A stretch of DNA of 64,000 nt. Origin: Pseudophaeomoniella oleicola. Its lineage: Eukaryota; Ascomycota; Eurotiomycetes; Phaeomoniellales; Phaeomoniellaceae. The stretch spans positions 248,001-312,000 of the forward strand of contig QWDQ01000001.1 of the NCBI GenBank assembly GCA_003868215.1. Direction: 5' to 3'. This document shows, piece after piece, positions 22,174 through 32,444 of this stretch (within the stretch, counting starts at the first letter, position 1; the number at the start of each line of letters is the position of its first letter). Below the pieces are notes generated by a model. It searched no databases and was not told where the DNA came from. It saw only the letters and a program-made list of their open reading frames with translations. A program made the position numbers and the translations under genes.

Positions 22174-25122
22174 TTACACTTTCGGATCCCTTTCAGCCCC
22201 ACCACGGTTGTTCTCCGGCTTCTTGGATAACATCTGGCTCATCATGAAGTGGTTGACGTCCTCGTCGTTCCAGTAACTCAAGTGACTCGCGATACTGGCT
22301 AGCAAACTGATGTCGAACACACCTTCCTGGATGCTGTAATCGACCCGTCCGTTGGAGTTCAAGGCGCGCACTTTGGCTTCTTCGCGCTTCAATTTGCGCG
22401 CTCGGTCTTCGGCTTCTTGCCATTCTGACGACGCGGTCGTGCCACCCTCGAGGTCGTCCGCGGTCGTGGAGGATCCGGCTGTGTCAGATTGGTGGGAACG
22501 ACGGCGCTTCTGGAAGCCGGAATAGAGGGTTTCGATTTCGGAGTCGATGAGCGTAGGCAGGTGGTCGGGTGCCGATGGGTCCATTTGTGCCGTCTGGTCG
22601 GCAAGCATTTGCTGTTTTCTTCCGTCGGCGATGAGAGTTGGGCCTGTTGCACCTGTTGCGCCTGCGGATTTACTGGTGGATGAGGTGGTATTGGTACCTA
22701 AGACTTGAGAGCGAAGCTGGGCGGGTGTTTTGCCGTCTTGTGCCAGGGCTTGTTCTTCGCCAGTCAGACCCAGGCTGCGGTTCAGAAGGCTGCTGGCGAC
22801 GCCAGATGTGAAGTTATACCACATGGACCCGACGCTTTGACCAACACGGGCGCCGATATTGGCAATGCCGGGTGCTCCGAAAAGCCCTTTCTTGGTGTAT
22901 GGCAAGGTTTGAGGTTTCATCGACGACATGGCTGGGGAGATCAAGGGTTCGATGCGATAGCTTATGGGATCGGTTGGGTGGAAAATGTTATACAAATCTT
23001 TGCACTTTGGTGATGAAACCGTGATAGGGAGTAGGTTCCTAGGTTGTGGGTTGGCGTCACCCTTTGTACCTCTCGAGTCACCTGGTCCGAGAAAGGGATC
23101 ATCCATGGTGTCAGTCTCAAACGGACTTTCCAGGGGATCACCCATGCCCTTGTGACGCCCCGCGATGGTTCTGCCTTTCAGCATCTGGAAGAGCGCAATG
23201 GGGGAACCGAGGCAGAAGAAGTTCTCACATTCGAAATCCAGGTCCAGTGTGATTCTTGCGTAGGTATCCGATCGTGCTCTGGCGCTAGCTTTACCTGGTG
23301 GCTTTTGCAAGTGAATGCTCTGTCCGGGCGGTTGGTCCTTCTGTCTGCAAAGGATATCGAACAGAATAGCAGATCCTAAGCTGTGGCCTATGAGGCTGAC
23401 TCGACCTGAAAATGTTGGATTCCGGTCTTTGAACAGCTTATAGACCCGGTTGCATTCACGCTGTACTATGCCTGCGATATGCTCGCGGTACGCACTCTGG
23501 TAGAGGAGCACATCCATAGCGAGATCAGTGATTAGATTGCGGACAGCCGGGACGCCGTCAACAGTGATGTCCGCAAGACTAGGATACTCATCTTCATCGA
23601 GTGCCTCCACGTCTGCCAAGTCGAGTTCTTTACGGTTGTTTCGCAAGCTTTGCTTCGGAAAGTCAAGCAAATGCCTCCAACACACCGGGAGCACTTGTAT
23701 GCGGCAATTCTTTGGAAGCTGATTGATCTGCGAATTGAGGGCTTGCAAGTCTGGAGAATTCGCATAGACGGCTTTGATCGACTTTCTCATGGTGTTGACA
23801 TCATGAATGAAGTTGATACTGTCGAGCCGCAAACCAAGCCGCTGCCCAATGCCATGGGTCACAAGCACAAGATGGTCTATTTGACGTCCTTGATCGTCCC
23901 CATCCTGTTCTCGATATTCTTCCATTTCCTTTTCTTCCTGTTTACGAGCTTCTTCAGCAAGCTCCTCAGAGCTTTCCCCTGGAGCGCCAGCAAGCGAAGA
24001 AAGTTGCCGTTCTAAGGCTGTCCGCTGCGGTGTACTGTCCTCTTCATTTTCATCTTGTGGTAATTCCGGCTCTTCGGGTGTGCTGCTCGAAACGCTTCCT
24101 GGAGGTGCCGAACGACGCTTGGCTGAGACTTCCGTGACCTTGCTTTCCCCCCTTCTGGGTTCGATATATCCTCTCACTAACTTCGTACCTCCGACGCTAC
24201 CGAAACGTTGGTATACCGTCGTACTCATCCGCGACAAGAGATCATCCGATGTGACGTAGGCCGTGGTGGCGTCATGGTAGGTTGCAGTAGAATTCATATA
24301 TGCACCGAACAATCGATAATTCTTTCCTGGAGATATATCGGATCGAGGTAACCTTATGTCTGCTGGCGCCTGCTTGGGCGTGGTAGGCGATGAGGCAAAG
24401 TTATCTGCTGTTGCCTTGTCTCCTATCACGGACGATGGTCTGCTCCTAGGTTGCGATGAAGACCGGGGAGCTCTGGCGACCGGAATCTCCCATGGCCTAA
24501 GTTTCAGGTAACCTTCTTCAAGTTGATTTGCAAGATTCTCATCACATGGTCTTGGTGGATTCTCTGGATAGAACCATGACCCGCGACGGACTTCATATAC
24601 TGGTCCTAACCAGTACGCAGGTTCAATCTCGTAATGCTCTATGTCGACATCGAACAGATAGTCTTCATTCACTGGGACTTTCCAAGATTTGGCAGTATCT
24701 TGAGGCTGCTTCCTGGGGCCTTGTTGGGACTCGGTATCACGTTGATCAGACAGAGTTTGAAAGGCTGTTTCGATCGCTTGGGAATCACTTGCAGAGAATG
24801 GTATGAACTTTTTGGCGGCTGATGGCGGTCTGCCTTTGTCTTCTTTATGCGCTTCATTAGAGAACGGCTTTCTCTTCGGGACATCTACAGCGTAAAACCA
24901 TCTCGTCTTCAAAGGTGGACAATCCTTGGGATACCGCTTTAAGCTTATAGGTCTGTGTGTCGTATGATGATCAAGTCCACCAGAGCTTTTGAGGACGTCT
25001 TGCGTCTTTTCTTTCTCTTTTCCCTTCTCCTTCTCTCTCTCTTTCTCCTTTTCTGGTTCAGGCTTTGGCGTAGAAGAACGGCCCCAGCTCAAGAAAGAGG
25101 CTTTCGACTCGGACGCTGCCAT
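22174..25122 (-). CDS. DDHD-domain phospholipase (phosphatidic-acid-preferring PLA1 family)
   Basis: Intracellular phospholipase A1 family protein, related to yeast Ddl1 (YOR022C) and animal PA-PLA1. It is a single frame of 982 residues without introns. The N-terminus has a Lys/Glu run (about 20-40). A WWE-like region follows (TRWFYAVDVPKRKPF near 75; PAYWLGPVYEVRRGSWFYP near 175). The lipase core shows LVTHGIGQRLG (about 420) and the nucleophile elbow GHSLG with Ser581. The DDHD domain comes later (FFCLGSPIALFQMLKGR, then YNIFHPTDPISYRIEPL, and a final DYSIQEG plus SYWNDEDVNHFMM). Several Ser/Pro and acidic insertions separate these blocks. The stop TAA is followed in frame by ten Gln codons (see findings). 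Divergent from SAC6. Confidence 0.93.
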   Translation of the reverse strand: MAASESKASFLSWGRSSTPKPEPEKEKEREKEKGKEKEKTQDVLKSSGGLDHHTTHRPISLKRYPKDCPPLKTRWFYAVDVPKRKPFSNEAHKEDKGRPPSAAKKFIPFSASDSQAIETAFQTLSDQRDTESQQGPRKQPQDTAKSWKVPVNEDYLFDVDIEHYEIEPAYWLGPVYEVRRGSWFYPENPPRPCDENLANQLEEGYLKLRPWEIPVARAPRSSSQPRSRPSSVIGDKATADNFASSPTTPKQAPADIRLPRSDISPGKNYRLFGAYMNSTATYHDATTAYVTSDDLLSRMSTTVYQRFGSVGGTKLVRGYIEPRRGESKVTEVSAKRRSAPPGSVSSSTPEEPELPQDENEEDSTPQRTALERQLSSLAGAPGESSEELAEEARKQEEKEMEEYREQDGDDQGRQIDHLVLVTHGIGQRLGLRLDSINFIHDVNTMRKSIKAVYANSPDLQALNSQINQLPKNCRIQVLPVCWRHLLDFPKQSLRNNRKELDLADVEALDEDEYPSLADITVDGVPAVRNLITDLAMDVLLYQSAYREHIAGIVQRECNRVYKLFKDRNPTFSGRVSLIGHSLGSAILFDILCRQKDQPPGQSIHLQKPPGKASARARSDTYARITLDLDFECENFFCLGSPIALFQMLKGRTIAGRHKGMGDPLESPFETDTMDDPFLGPGDSRGTKGDANPQPRNLLPITVSSPKCKDLYNIFHPTDPISYRIEPLISPAMSSMKPQTLPYTKKGLFGAPGIANIGARVGQSVGSMWYNFTSGVASSLLNRSLGLTGEEQALAQDGKTPAQLRSQVLGTNTTSSTSKSAGATGATGPTLIADGRKQQMLADQTAQMDPSAPDHLPTLIDSEIETLYSGFQKRRRSHQSDTAGSSTTADDLEGGTTASSEWQEAEDRARKLKREEAKVRALNSNGRVDYSIQEGVFDISLLASIASHLSYWNDEDVNHFMMSQMLSKKPENNRGGAERDPKV

Positions 25123-25901
25123 GCTTCCCCCAACCCGGAGCCGGGTAGGCCGGAATGGTCGAAACAGAGCTGGACGACAAGCCAGGTTTGTTGTCAGTTA
25201 TTTAGTTGTGTCGTCTAATCGACAAATGAAGCCTTGATTACGTTAAGTGGCAACAGCTGATTGACATGATGCAACAATCGAACGTTGGTATTGTAAGCAT
25301 AAGCACAGAGCCAGGGTCCAGAGTGAAAGATGCCTATAAGATGATGCCACCGATGAAGAGTGTTACTACAATTACCAGGATGAATGAAAGCAAAACTGAA
25401 GATATGAGAGATGTTGTATATATAACAAAGGAGATGTGTCTGGAATAGAGTGGCCTAATGTTGTTATTAACCCTTGCTTGATGAATGATTGACGTACCCG
25501 GTTGCTGAAGCTTCTTTTCTCCCCACGAAGCATTCAGTTCAACTTTAGGTGCTGTGCTGTGCTTAGGATACTGTAATAGTTATTGATTATTGTACCTTAC
25601 TACGCAGCAACTGCACTACTCAGCCCACCAGACCCACGTCACCGTGCGCATCCATCTATTGCCATTCTTCAGGCTTCAGGCTTCAGGCTTCAGGCTTCAT
25701 TTCGCCCAAGACTAAATTTCCAAGGAAACTGGGCACAAACAGGCTTCTATATTTGCCCGGCACCTTCATCTCTTCATCACAACCCTTCTTGCATAACTAT
25801 AACGCTTTTCGTTCATTGAGCTCTTGAACGTTTGCATTATTTCCCTCCATTGTCGTCTGTCAACCCCGCTTCATAACACTGTTACTGAGATAGCTCCCAC
25901 C
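25123..25901. promoter_or_regulatory. Bidirectional promoter region, DDHD/SAC6
   Basis: A 779-bp gap between divergent starts. It contains the 7-bp tandem repeat CTTCAGG (25667-25699) and, on the SAC6 side, pyrimidine-rich leader sequence. No gene is seen. Confidence 0.5.
25667..25699. repeat. CTTCAGG tandem repeat, 4.7 copies
   Basis: A perfect 7-bp tandem array about 200 bp upstream of the SAC6 start codon, in its promoter or leader. Confidence 0.85.
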
Positions 25902-28068
25902 ATGAACGTTTTGAAGCTGCAGAGGTAGGTGTGCTGGCGCATTTCAATGCGCAACTTGGTAATACAACGAGGGACTAATATACCTTTTACTGGCAGGAAA
26001 TACCCTCAGTTCCAGCAGCAGGAAATCTTTGGTCTTCAGGATGCTTTCCGGAAACTAGATATCGATGACAAGGGCTACATCGACGAAGCGACCGCCATCA
26101 AAGCGACTCAGCAGTCGGAAAGGCAGCCATACGATGTTGTGCGGCAGGCGCTCCGTGAGGTTGAGCTGGATAGCTCCCGTCGTGTGGAACTTGAAGACTA
26201 CGTTGATGTGAGTCCTTTAGGCATTGCGCATAGCTTGTGGGAATAGTGCTAATGCACGTCTTCTCAGCTGATTTCCAAAGTTCGCGACTCTTCTCCAGCA
26301 CAGAAACGAGTTGTAAGTGGTCCAGGTCGCCCGGCCGCCGCGCCTACTGGAAACGGCGCGCCTGTTCCATCGCATGCATCAAAGGGAAGCATTGGAGGTG
26401 GTGCTGGACATGGCAGGATTCAAGTCCAGGGTTCATCTGCGAATGTCACGCATACCATCAACGAGGATGAACGAACCGAGTTCACAAGACATATCAATGC
26501 GGTTTTAGCAGGAGATCCAGACATCGGTCACTTGCTCCCATTTCCGACCGACACTTTCCAGATGTTCGATGAATGTAAAGACGGGTTGGTGCTTGCGAAG
26601 TTGATCAACGACAGCGTGCCCGACACAATAGATGAACGTGTCCTGAACAGGCCAGGCAAAAAGATCAAGAAATTGAACGCATTCCACATGACCGAGAACA
26701 ACAACATCGTCATCAACTCCGCGAAAGGTATTGGCTGCTCCGTCGTCAACATCGGCAGTCAAGATATCATCGAGGTCAGAGAGCATCTCATCTTGGGTCT
26801 TATCTGGCAAATTATCAGAAGAGGACTTCTTGGGAAGATTGACATCAAGTTACATCCAGAACTATACCGATTGCTCGAGGATGATGAGACTCTGGAACAG
26901 TTCCTGCGCCTACCCCCCGAGCAAATCCTACTCAGATGGTTCAACTACCACCTGAAGAACGCCAAGTGGGAAAGAAGAGTTCACAACTTCTCGGGAGATG
27001 TCAAGGACGGTGAGAACTACACGGTCTTGCTAAACCAGCTGGCTCCAGAAACTTGCTCTAGAGCGCCGCTGCAAACGCGAGATCTGCTGCAGAGAGCTGA
27101 GCAGGTCCTTGGGAACGCCGACAGATTGGATTGCCGGAAATTCTTGACTCCAACCTCACTCGTGGCTGGTAACCCAAAACTCAACCTTGCATTTGTCGCC
27201 AACCTCTTCAATACCCACCCAGGTCTCGATCCCATCACCGAAGAAGACAAGCTCGAGATCGAAGATTTCGACGCAGAAGGCGAGCGCGAAGCGAGGGTCT
27301 TTACATTGTGGCTCAACTCCCTTGATGTCCAGCCGACCGTGAACTCATTGTTTGACGACCTGCGAGACGGATCTGTTTTGTTGCAAGCCTACGATAAGGT
27401 CATACCAGGAAGTGTCAACTGGCGTCACGTCAACAAGCCACCGGCGTCTGGTGGTGAAATGATGCGATTCAAGGCCGTCGAAAACACCAACTATGTCGTC
27501 GAGCTCGGAAAGCAGAATCGCTTTTCACTGGTTGGCATCCAAGGTGCGGACATCACAGATGGTCAGAGGACATTAACGCTGGGCTTGGTCTGGCAATTGA
27601 TGAGAAAGGACATCACCAACACTCTCGCATCGTTGGCCCAACGCCTCGGCAAACGAGAGATTACTGATCCGGACATGATCAAATGGGCGAACGACATGTC
27701 TCGAAGTGGAGGAAGGACTTCGCAAATCAGAAGTTTCAAGGACCAGACCATCGGTACTGGTGTATTCTTGCTTGACGTGCTCAACGGCATGAAGAGCTCC
27801 TACGTCGACTATGACCTCGTGACGCCAGGGAAGACCGACGAAGATGCTTACGCGAACGCGAAGCTCAGTATCAGTATTGCGAGAAAGATGGGAGCGACTA
27901 TCTGGTTGGTGCCAGAAGATATTGTGACCGTCAGAAGCAGACTCGTGACCACTTTCATTGGTAAGTCCATCCACCATTTCCCCCGTATCTTGCTTAATCT
28001 TGTTTTTTTGGACATGAGCTAACATCCAATCAGGTTCTTTGATGGCGACAAGTTTGACCTTGCAGTAG
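25902..28068 (+). CDS. SAC6: Fimbrin (actin-bundling protein, Sac6/plastin)
   Basis: Actin-filament cross-linker of endocytic patches and actin cables. Four exons: 25902-25924, 25997-26207, 26268-27960 and 28034-28068; introns 72, 60 and 73 nt; 653 residues. The short first exon encodes MNVLKLQR. An EF-hand region follows (FRKLDIDDKGYIDEATA), then a Gly/Ala linker. Four calponin-homology domains in two actin-binding pairs follow: the first opens at about residue 150 (INAVLAGDPDIGHLLPFP, DGLVLAKLINDSVPDTI), later ones show ILLRWFNYHLKNAKWERRV, REARVFTLWLNSLDVQPTV and IGTGVFLLDVLNGMKSSYVD. The tiny last exon encodes GSLMATSLTLQ. Lengths and domain order are normal for fungal fimbrin. Confidence 0.96.
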
Positions 28069-28230
28069 GAAAAATCGGGTTTTTGGCAGATGGGGCGGCT
28101 CATCCGAGTTCAATAGCGGTTGTACCTGTAACGGCGGCTTGTAGTGTTTAGTGATAACAGGAAAAAAACAAATTCAGTCAAAGTCTCCAAAATATTGGCT
28201 CTCCTCTTGCTGATATGTACAATTCGGTGA

Positions 28231-29490
28231 TTAATATACACGTCCGTTGCCGACGCCTATTGCGGCCTTTAACGCTTTTAGATCCAGCGGTCTATCTTGC
28301 TGCAGCTCCAGACTGACCACCCCTTCCCTCAGCGGACTGAACTGCCTCAACTTCACGCCGCCCTCCTTGAGGATCCGCGCTGTTTCGAGGTCCATGTTGT
28401 AACCTTGGCTGTAGACGACTTCGCCGATGCCGACCTGCACGATCTTCACGGCACAGGTCAGACACGGACACGTGTCGCAGTATAGGATGGAACCGTCGCG
28501 GATTCGCTCTCGGCCGGCTTCCAGCAGCGCATTCTCCTCCGCGTGTAAACAGAGGCAGGTCGAGAGGGAGGTTCCGCCGGCCGAAGCGCCGTTGCAACGC
28601 GAGCAGCCGCCGGCGTTGCAGTTGGTCACGTTGCGCGGGGTGCCGTTGTAGCCAGTGGAGATGACGCGGCGGGATGAACCGACCAGGACACAGCCGACGC
28701 GGCGTTTCATGCAGTTGCTTCTGTGGGCGGCGAGGGAGGCGAGAGTCATGAAGTACTGGTCCCAGCTGGGGCGGAGGCGGGATTCGTCGGTGAGATTGAG
28801 CGAGTCTAGGGCGGAGTGCAGCGTGTCGAGGGAGGTGCTGGAGTTTATGAGGCGTAGGTGGGCTCGGGAGAGGATGTGAGACAGTCCGGGGCCAGGCTGG
28901 GTAGGGGAGAGAGATGAGCTGGGGGAAGAGTACAGGTGGCGGTCTGACCAGAGGACGAAAGAGGAGAGTGATGGAGGGGGTAGAGAGCGGGAAACGCATC
29001 TGATGGAAAAGGTCAGTGCTACTTAGGCTAGTATAAGGGTCATTGGAGAGGGGCCCGTACTTATCACTGAATCGTTTCCATCGCAGACTCACTGGGGCGT
29101 CGACGCTAACGAGGAGGAAAAAGGGACGGCGGAGCATCATCTCTAATGTAGCATCGTCGCATATATCTGTCGTTACGAAGTGCTTACGCCATCTTTTGGT
29201 GACATGTTCGAGAAGCGATTCAACGCTCAGAAAGGACTCTTCCTGGAGGATAGGTCGGTCTGAGAGCGTCGACAGGAGGGAGTGTTCTTCGGTCTCATCC
29301 ACTAGCGGCGTCATGACCTTGTCGGGGAGATGCAGGCGGGTGAATCTGTGCTTCTGGACAAGATAATCGGCGATGGCCTCCTTGCCGGCCGCAATCCCTG
29401 GAGAGAGGAGGGGTTAGCATTGGTGTTTTGCCAGTCCAGCTCATCTTCATAGGAGGAAGGACGGCTACCTCCACAAAGCCCGATAAGCAT
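28231..29490 (-). CDS. DCD1: Deoxycytidylate (dCMP) deaminase
   Basis: Converts dCMP to dUMP for thymidylate synthesis. Three exons: 29469-29490 (22 nt), 29061-29397 and 28231-28999; introns 71 and 61 nt; 375 residues. The N-terminus is a nucleotide-kinase-like P-loop (MLIGLCGGIAAGKEAIADYL) that only appears after the first splice, followed by a kinase-like region as in other fungal Dcd1 proteins. The C-terminal deaminase domain begins at SWDQYFMTLASLAAHRSNCM. It has zinc-binding His-Ala-Glu (CLCLHAEENALLEAG), the second zinc site CPCLTC, and an extra zinc motif CNAGGCSRCNG. The second intron donor is GTACGG. An alternative frame in the same region (28292-29314) is a shadow. Divergent from ATG7. 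Confidence 0.93.
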
Positions 29491-30133
29491 CTTGCACAAG
29501 CAAATGTATGTATGACCGGTAGTCTTTAAAGGTCGGGACCTCGTATATCAAGCCTCGGTCTCGTAGGTCAGGAGAATATATCCAAAGTACCGATATAATT
29601 GCATATCAATGATCCGGGTAGGTCGAAGAAAGGTTTATCAGCCTTTACACGCAGCAGCTGTCAGACATCAGATAGTCAGTCGAGAACACAGGATGTACTT
29701 TTCGATGTCAGTTGGCAAATCATCTGCTACGAAGAGACAAGAACATTATTGATCTTCTCTGCTTTCTCAGCATAACGAGCAGCTTCAAATGATATTGATT
29801 TTTGATGTACCCGATACGCCTCGACGGACGCGTTTCCGCGTCGCGAAGGAAGTCGACAGTTGATTGGTCATCTCGAAAGTACCTGCATATCAAGGCAACC
29901 GGCGTCTTTCCCCGCCGCTGATTACATCGGCAACTGGTGACAACGTCATGAGGGATCAACATCTCCGGCCTGACTTCGCATTCGCTGGCATCACGAGCTT
30001 GTACAAGAATCATTACTGATCTACTTGTAGCTTCCTCTTCGTTGAAGAAGAATCTGAGCCGCTACTTTTCTACTTTCCGTCTCTGCAATCACCCCAAATC
30101 TGCTTCCAAGGGGCTTCCTCCTCGGTTGCCAAG
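29491..30133. promoter_or_regulatory. Bidirectional promoter region, DCD1/ATG7
   Basis: A 643-bp gap between divergent start codons. A 97-codon minus-strand frame (29720-30013) has no recognisable content. Nothing else is seen. Confidence 0.45.
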
Positions 30134-32429
30134 ATGCAATACGTGCCATTTGCTTCTGATATCGAGATACCCTTCTACGCTTCACTTGCTTCGCACAAGA
30201 TAAATCATGATAAGCTCGATGACTCGGCCCGCAAGGTGCTTGGGCTATATGAGATACGCCCACATGATTCGCCGGAAACATCATGCCGGATGCAAATCCA
30301 TGGAAATGCTTTGACGAGCGACGAGTGAGTCTTCACCTCCGTTGCCCTTCAGACCAGAGGTTCGCTGTTGATAGCAGAATCAAGCCTGACATCCGTGACA
30401 CTAGGGTGCCCGCAGGTTACTATCGTGCAGAAGGCATGATCAAGAATGTCAACACAGTTGAGGAGTATAAGCATTTATGTGCAGATAGGACGTCATTCCT
30501 GCAACAGGCAGGGCGAACGGTAAACTCTACTCCTTCATAACGCTCTTACACCTCGTCCGCTAGGGTTCGATGCTGACTCCGAAACTGCCTTAGATCTGGG
30601 ATGCAATTAATGATGGTACCATATACTCGTGTCCATCTCTTCTGGCATCCTTCGTCGTATTATCTTTTGCGGATTTAAAGAAATATAAGTTTCATTACTG
30701 GTTTGCATTTCCAGCCCTTCAGCTGGACCCATCATGGACACCAGATCCGGAAGGATTCAAGGGCAAATCAATGTCCGGATTGGAGACGACTGCTCTAGTC
30801 GACGCTGTACAGACATGGAGATACAGCGTCGATCACAGGCAACACGGCTTCTTTATCGCTAAGAAGATGCGTGGCATCAACTACGAAGCGAGAGCACAGG
30901 ATGAAGAGGACGTACATATACCGAAGACGCCGACAGAAAAACTTGGATATTCCTGGTCAATTGGATCGCTATCTGCATATGATAATGGTTTCTTCAACGA
31001 TACCGAAGAGGAAGATCGCTTCATTTGTTTCGCAGACCCATCAAATTATCCCCAAGCCCCAGGTTGGACCCTGAGAAATCTGCTCGTTCTGGCTCGGCAA
31101 TTATGGGGACTGGAGAAAGTGCAAGTACTCTGCTATAGGGACATTCAGAACCGTCGGGACGGCGGGCGCAGCATCTTATACACCTTAAAGACCCCGGCGG
31201 AAGGTACCAAAGCACCGCGTGCTGATCCCAAAGACATGCCAAAGGTTGTCGGCTGGGAGAGAAACGGTGGCAAACTCATGGGAAGGATGGCCAATCTCAC
31301 AGAGTACATGGACCCAGCCAAATTGGCAGATCAATCAGTTGATCTGAATCTGAAGTTGATGAAATGGCGAATAAGCCCCAACCTTGATCTGGACAAGATC
31401 AAAAACACGAAATGTCTGCTGCTTGGAGCTGGAACACTGGGGAGTTATGTGGCGCGGAACTTGCTGGGTTGGGGCGTGCGAAAGATAACCTTCGTGGACA
31501 ACGGCTCCGTTTCTTTCTCGAACCCAGTCCGACAACCTCTGTTCAACTTCCAAGATTGTCTCGAAGGAGGAGCGCAGAAGGCCTACCGAGCTTCGGAAGC
31601 CTTACGAGAGATTTATCCAGGCGTCGACTCAGCCGGCCATGTCATTTCGGTCCCGATGGCAGGTCATCCAGTAACGGATGCAACCAAGACCAAACAAGAG
31701 TTTGAGCAATTGAAAGCTCTGATAGAGGTTCACGATGTGATATTTCTCCTCATGGATACCCGCGAATCGAGGTGGCTGCCAACAGTCATGGGGAAAGCGG
31801 CGGGAAAGATTGTGATGAATGCCGCTCTCGGATTTGACTCATTCGTAGTTATGCGACATGGTGCTAGATTGGAAGGCGATCGTAGCAAAGAACTCGGGTG
31901 CTATTTCTGTAACGACGTGGTCGCCCCAGCCGACGTAAGTGTTCGATCCAAGCATTGGAGCGATTACTAATAGCAGCAGTCAATGAAGGACCAAACTCTG
32001 GACCAGCAATGTACAGTGACAAGACCAGGTGTTGCCGCAATTGCATCAGCGCTCCTCGTCGAACTACTAGTGTCCGTTCTTCAGCACCCTGATGGAGCAG
32101 CTGCTCCGGCTTCCGCCAACTCTAGTGAAGATCGCGGAGAACATCCCCTAGGACTAGTCCCTCATCAGATCCGTGGCTTCCTGTCCAATTTCCAGAACTT
32201 GAGTATCGCTGGCAGAAGCTATGACTGCTGCAGTGCATGCTCAGATCGTATTCTAGACGCCTATAAGACGGATGGTTGGGACTTTGTAGAGAAGGCCATG
32301 AACGAGAGAGGCTACGTCGAAGACCTCAGTGGATTGACGGAGGTCCAGAGAAGTGCAGAAGCTGCAGCCGCTGAGATTGAGTGGAGTGAAGATGGCGAAG
32401 ACGACGACGGTGAAGGTGAAATCATCTAG
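30134..32429 (+). CDS. ATG7: Ubiquitin-like modifier-activating enzyme Atg7
   Basis: E1-like enzyme of autophagy that activates Atg8 and Atg12. Four exons: 30134-30324, 30405-30519, 30594-31934 and 31980-32429; introns 80, 74 and 45 nt; 698 residues. The N-terminal Atg7 domain starts [20 protein letters not shown]. Correct splicing of intron 1 at 30404 gives [17 protein letters not shown]. The adenylation domain has the nucleotide loop GAGTLG (380-385) and [16 protein letters not shown]. The catalytic Cys is C560 in [13 protein letters not shown]. The C-terminus has CSACSD-type zinc cysteines and an acidic tail. The last acceptor is a tandem CAGCAG (31974-31979), so forms with or without one Gln before SMKDQT are possible. 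It ends 15 bases before the MRM2 stop codon on the other strand. Confidence 0.95.
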
Positions 32430-32444
32430 TTTGCTCATCGACGG

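Noticed and set aside
25667-25699. CTTCAGG array as a possible CRISPR-like repeat
   Set aside because: The units are 7 bp with no spacers; it is a simple tandem repeat in a fungal promoter.
28292-29314. 340-codon alternative frame over DCD1
   Set aside because: The first part is DCD1 exon 2; beyond the unspliced intron it runs out of frame into Pro/Arg-rich noise. Splicing gives a normal deaminase.
30560-30590. GGTTCGA motif resembling a tRNA T-loop
   Set aside because: It lies inside ATG7 intron 2 (30520-30593), with no matching acceptor or anticodon arms around it.
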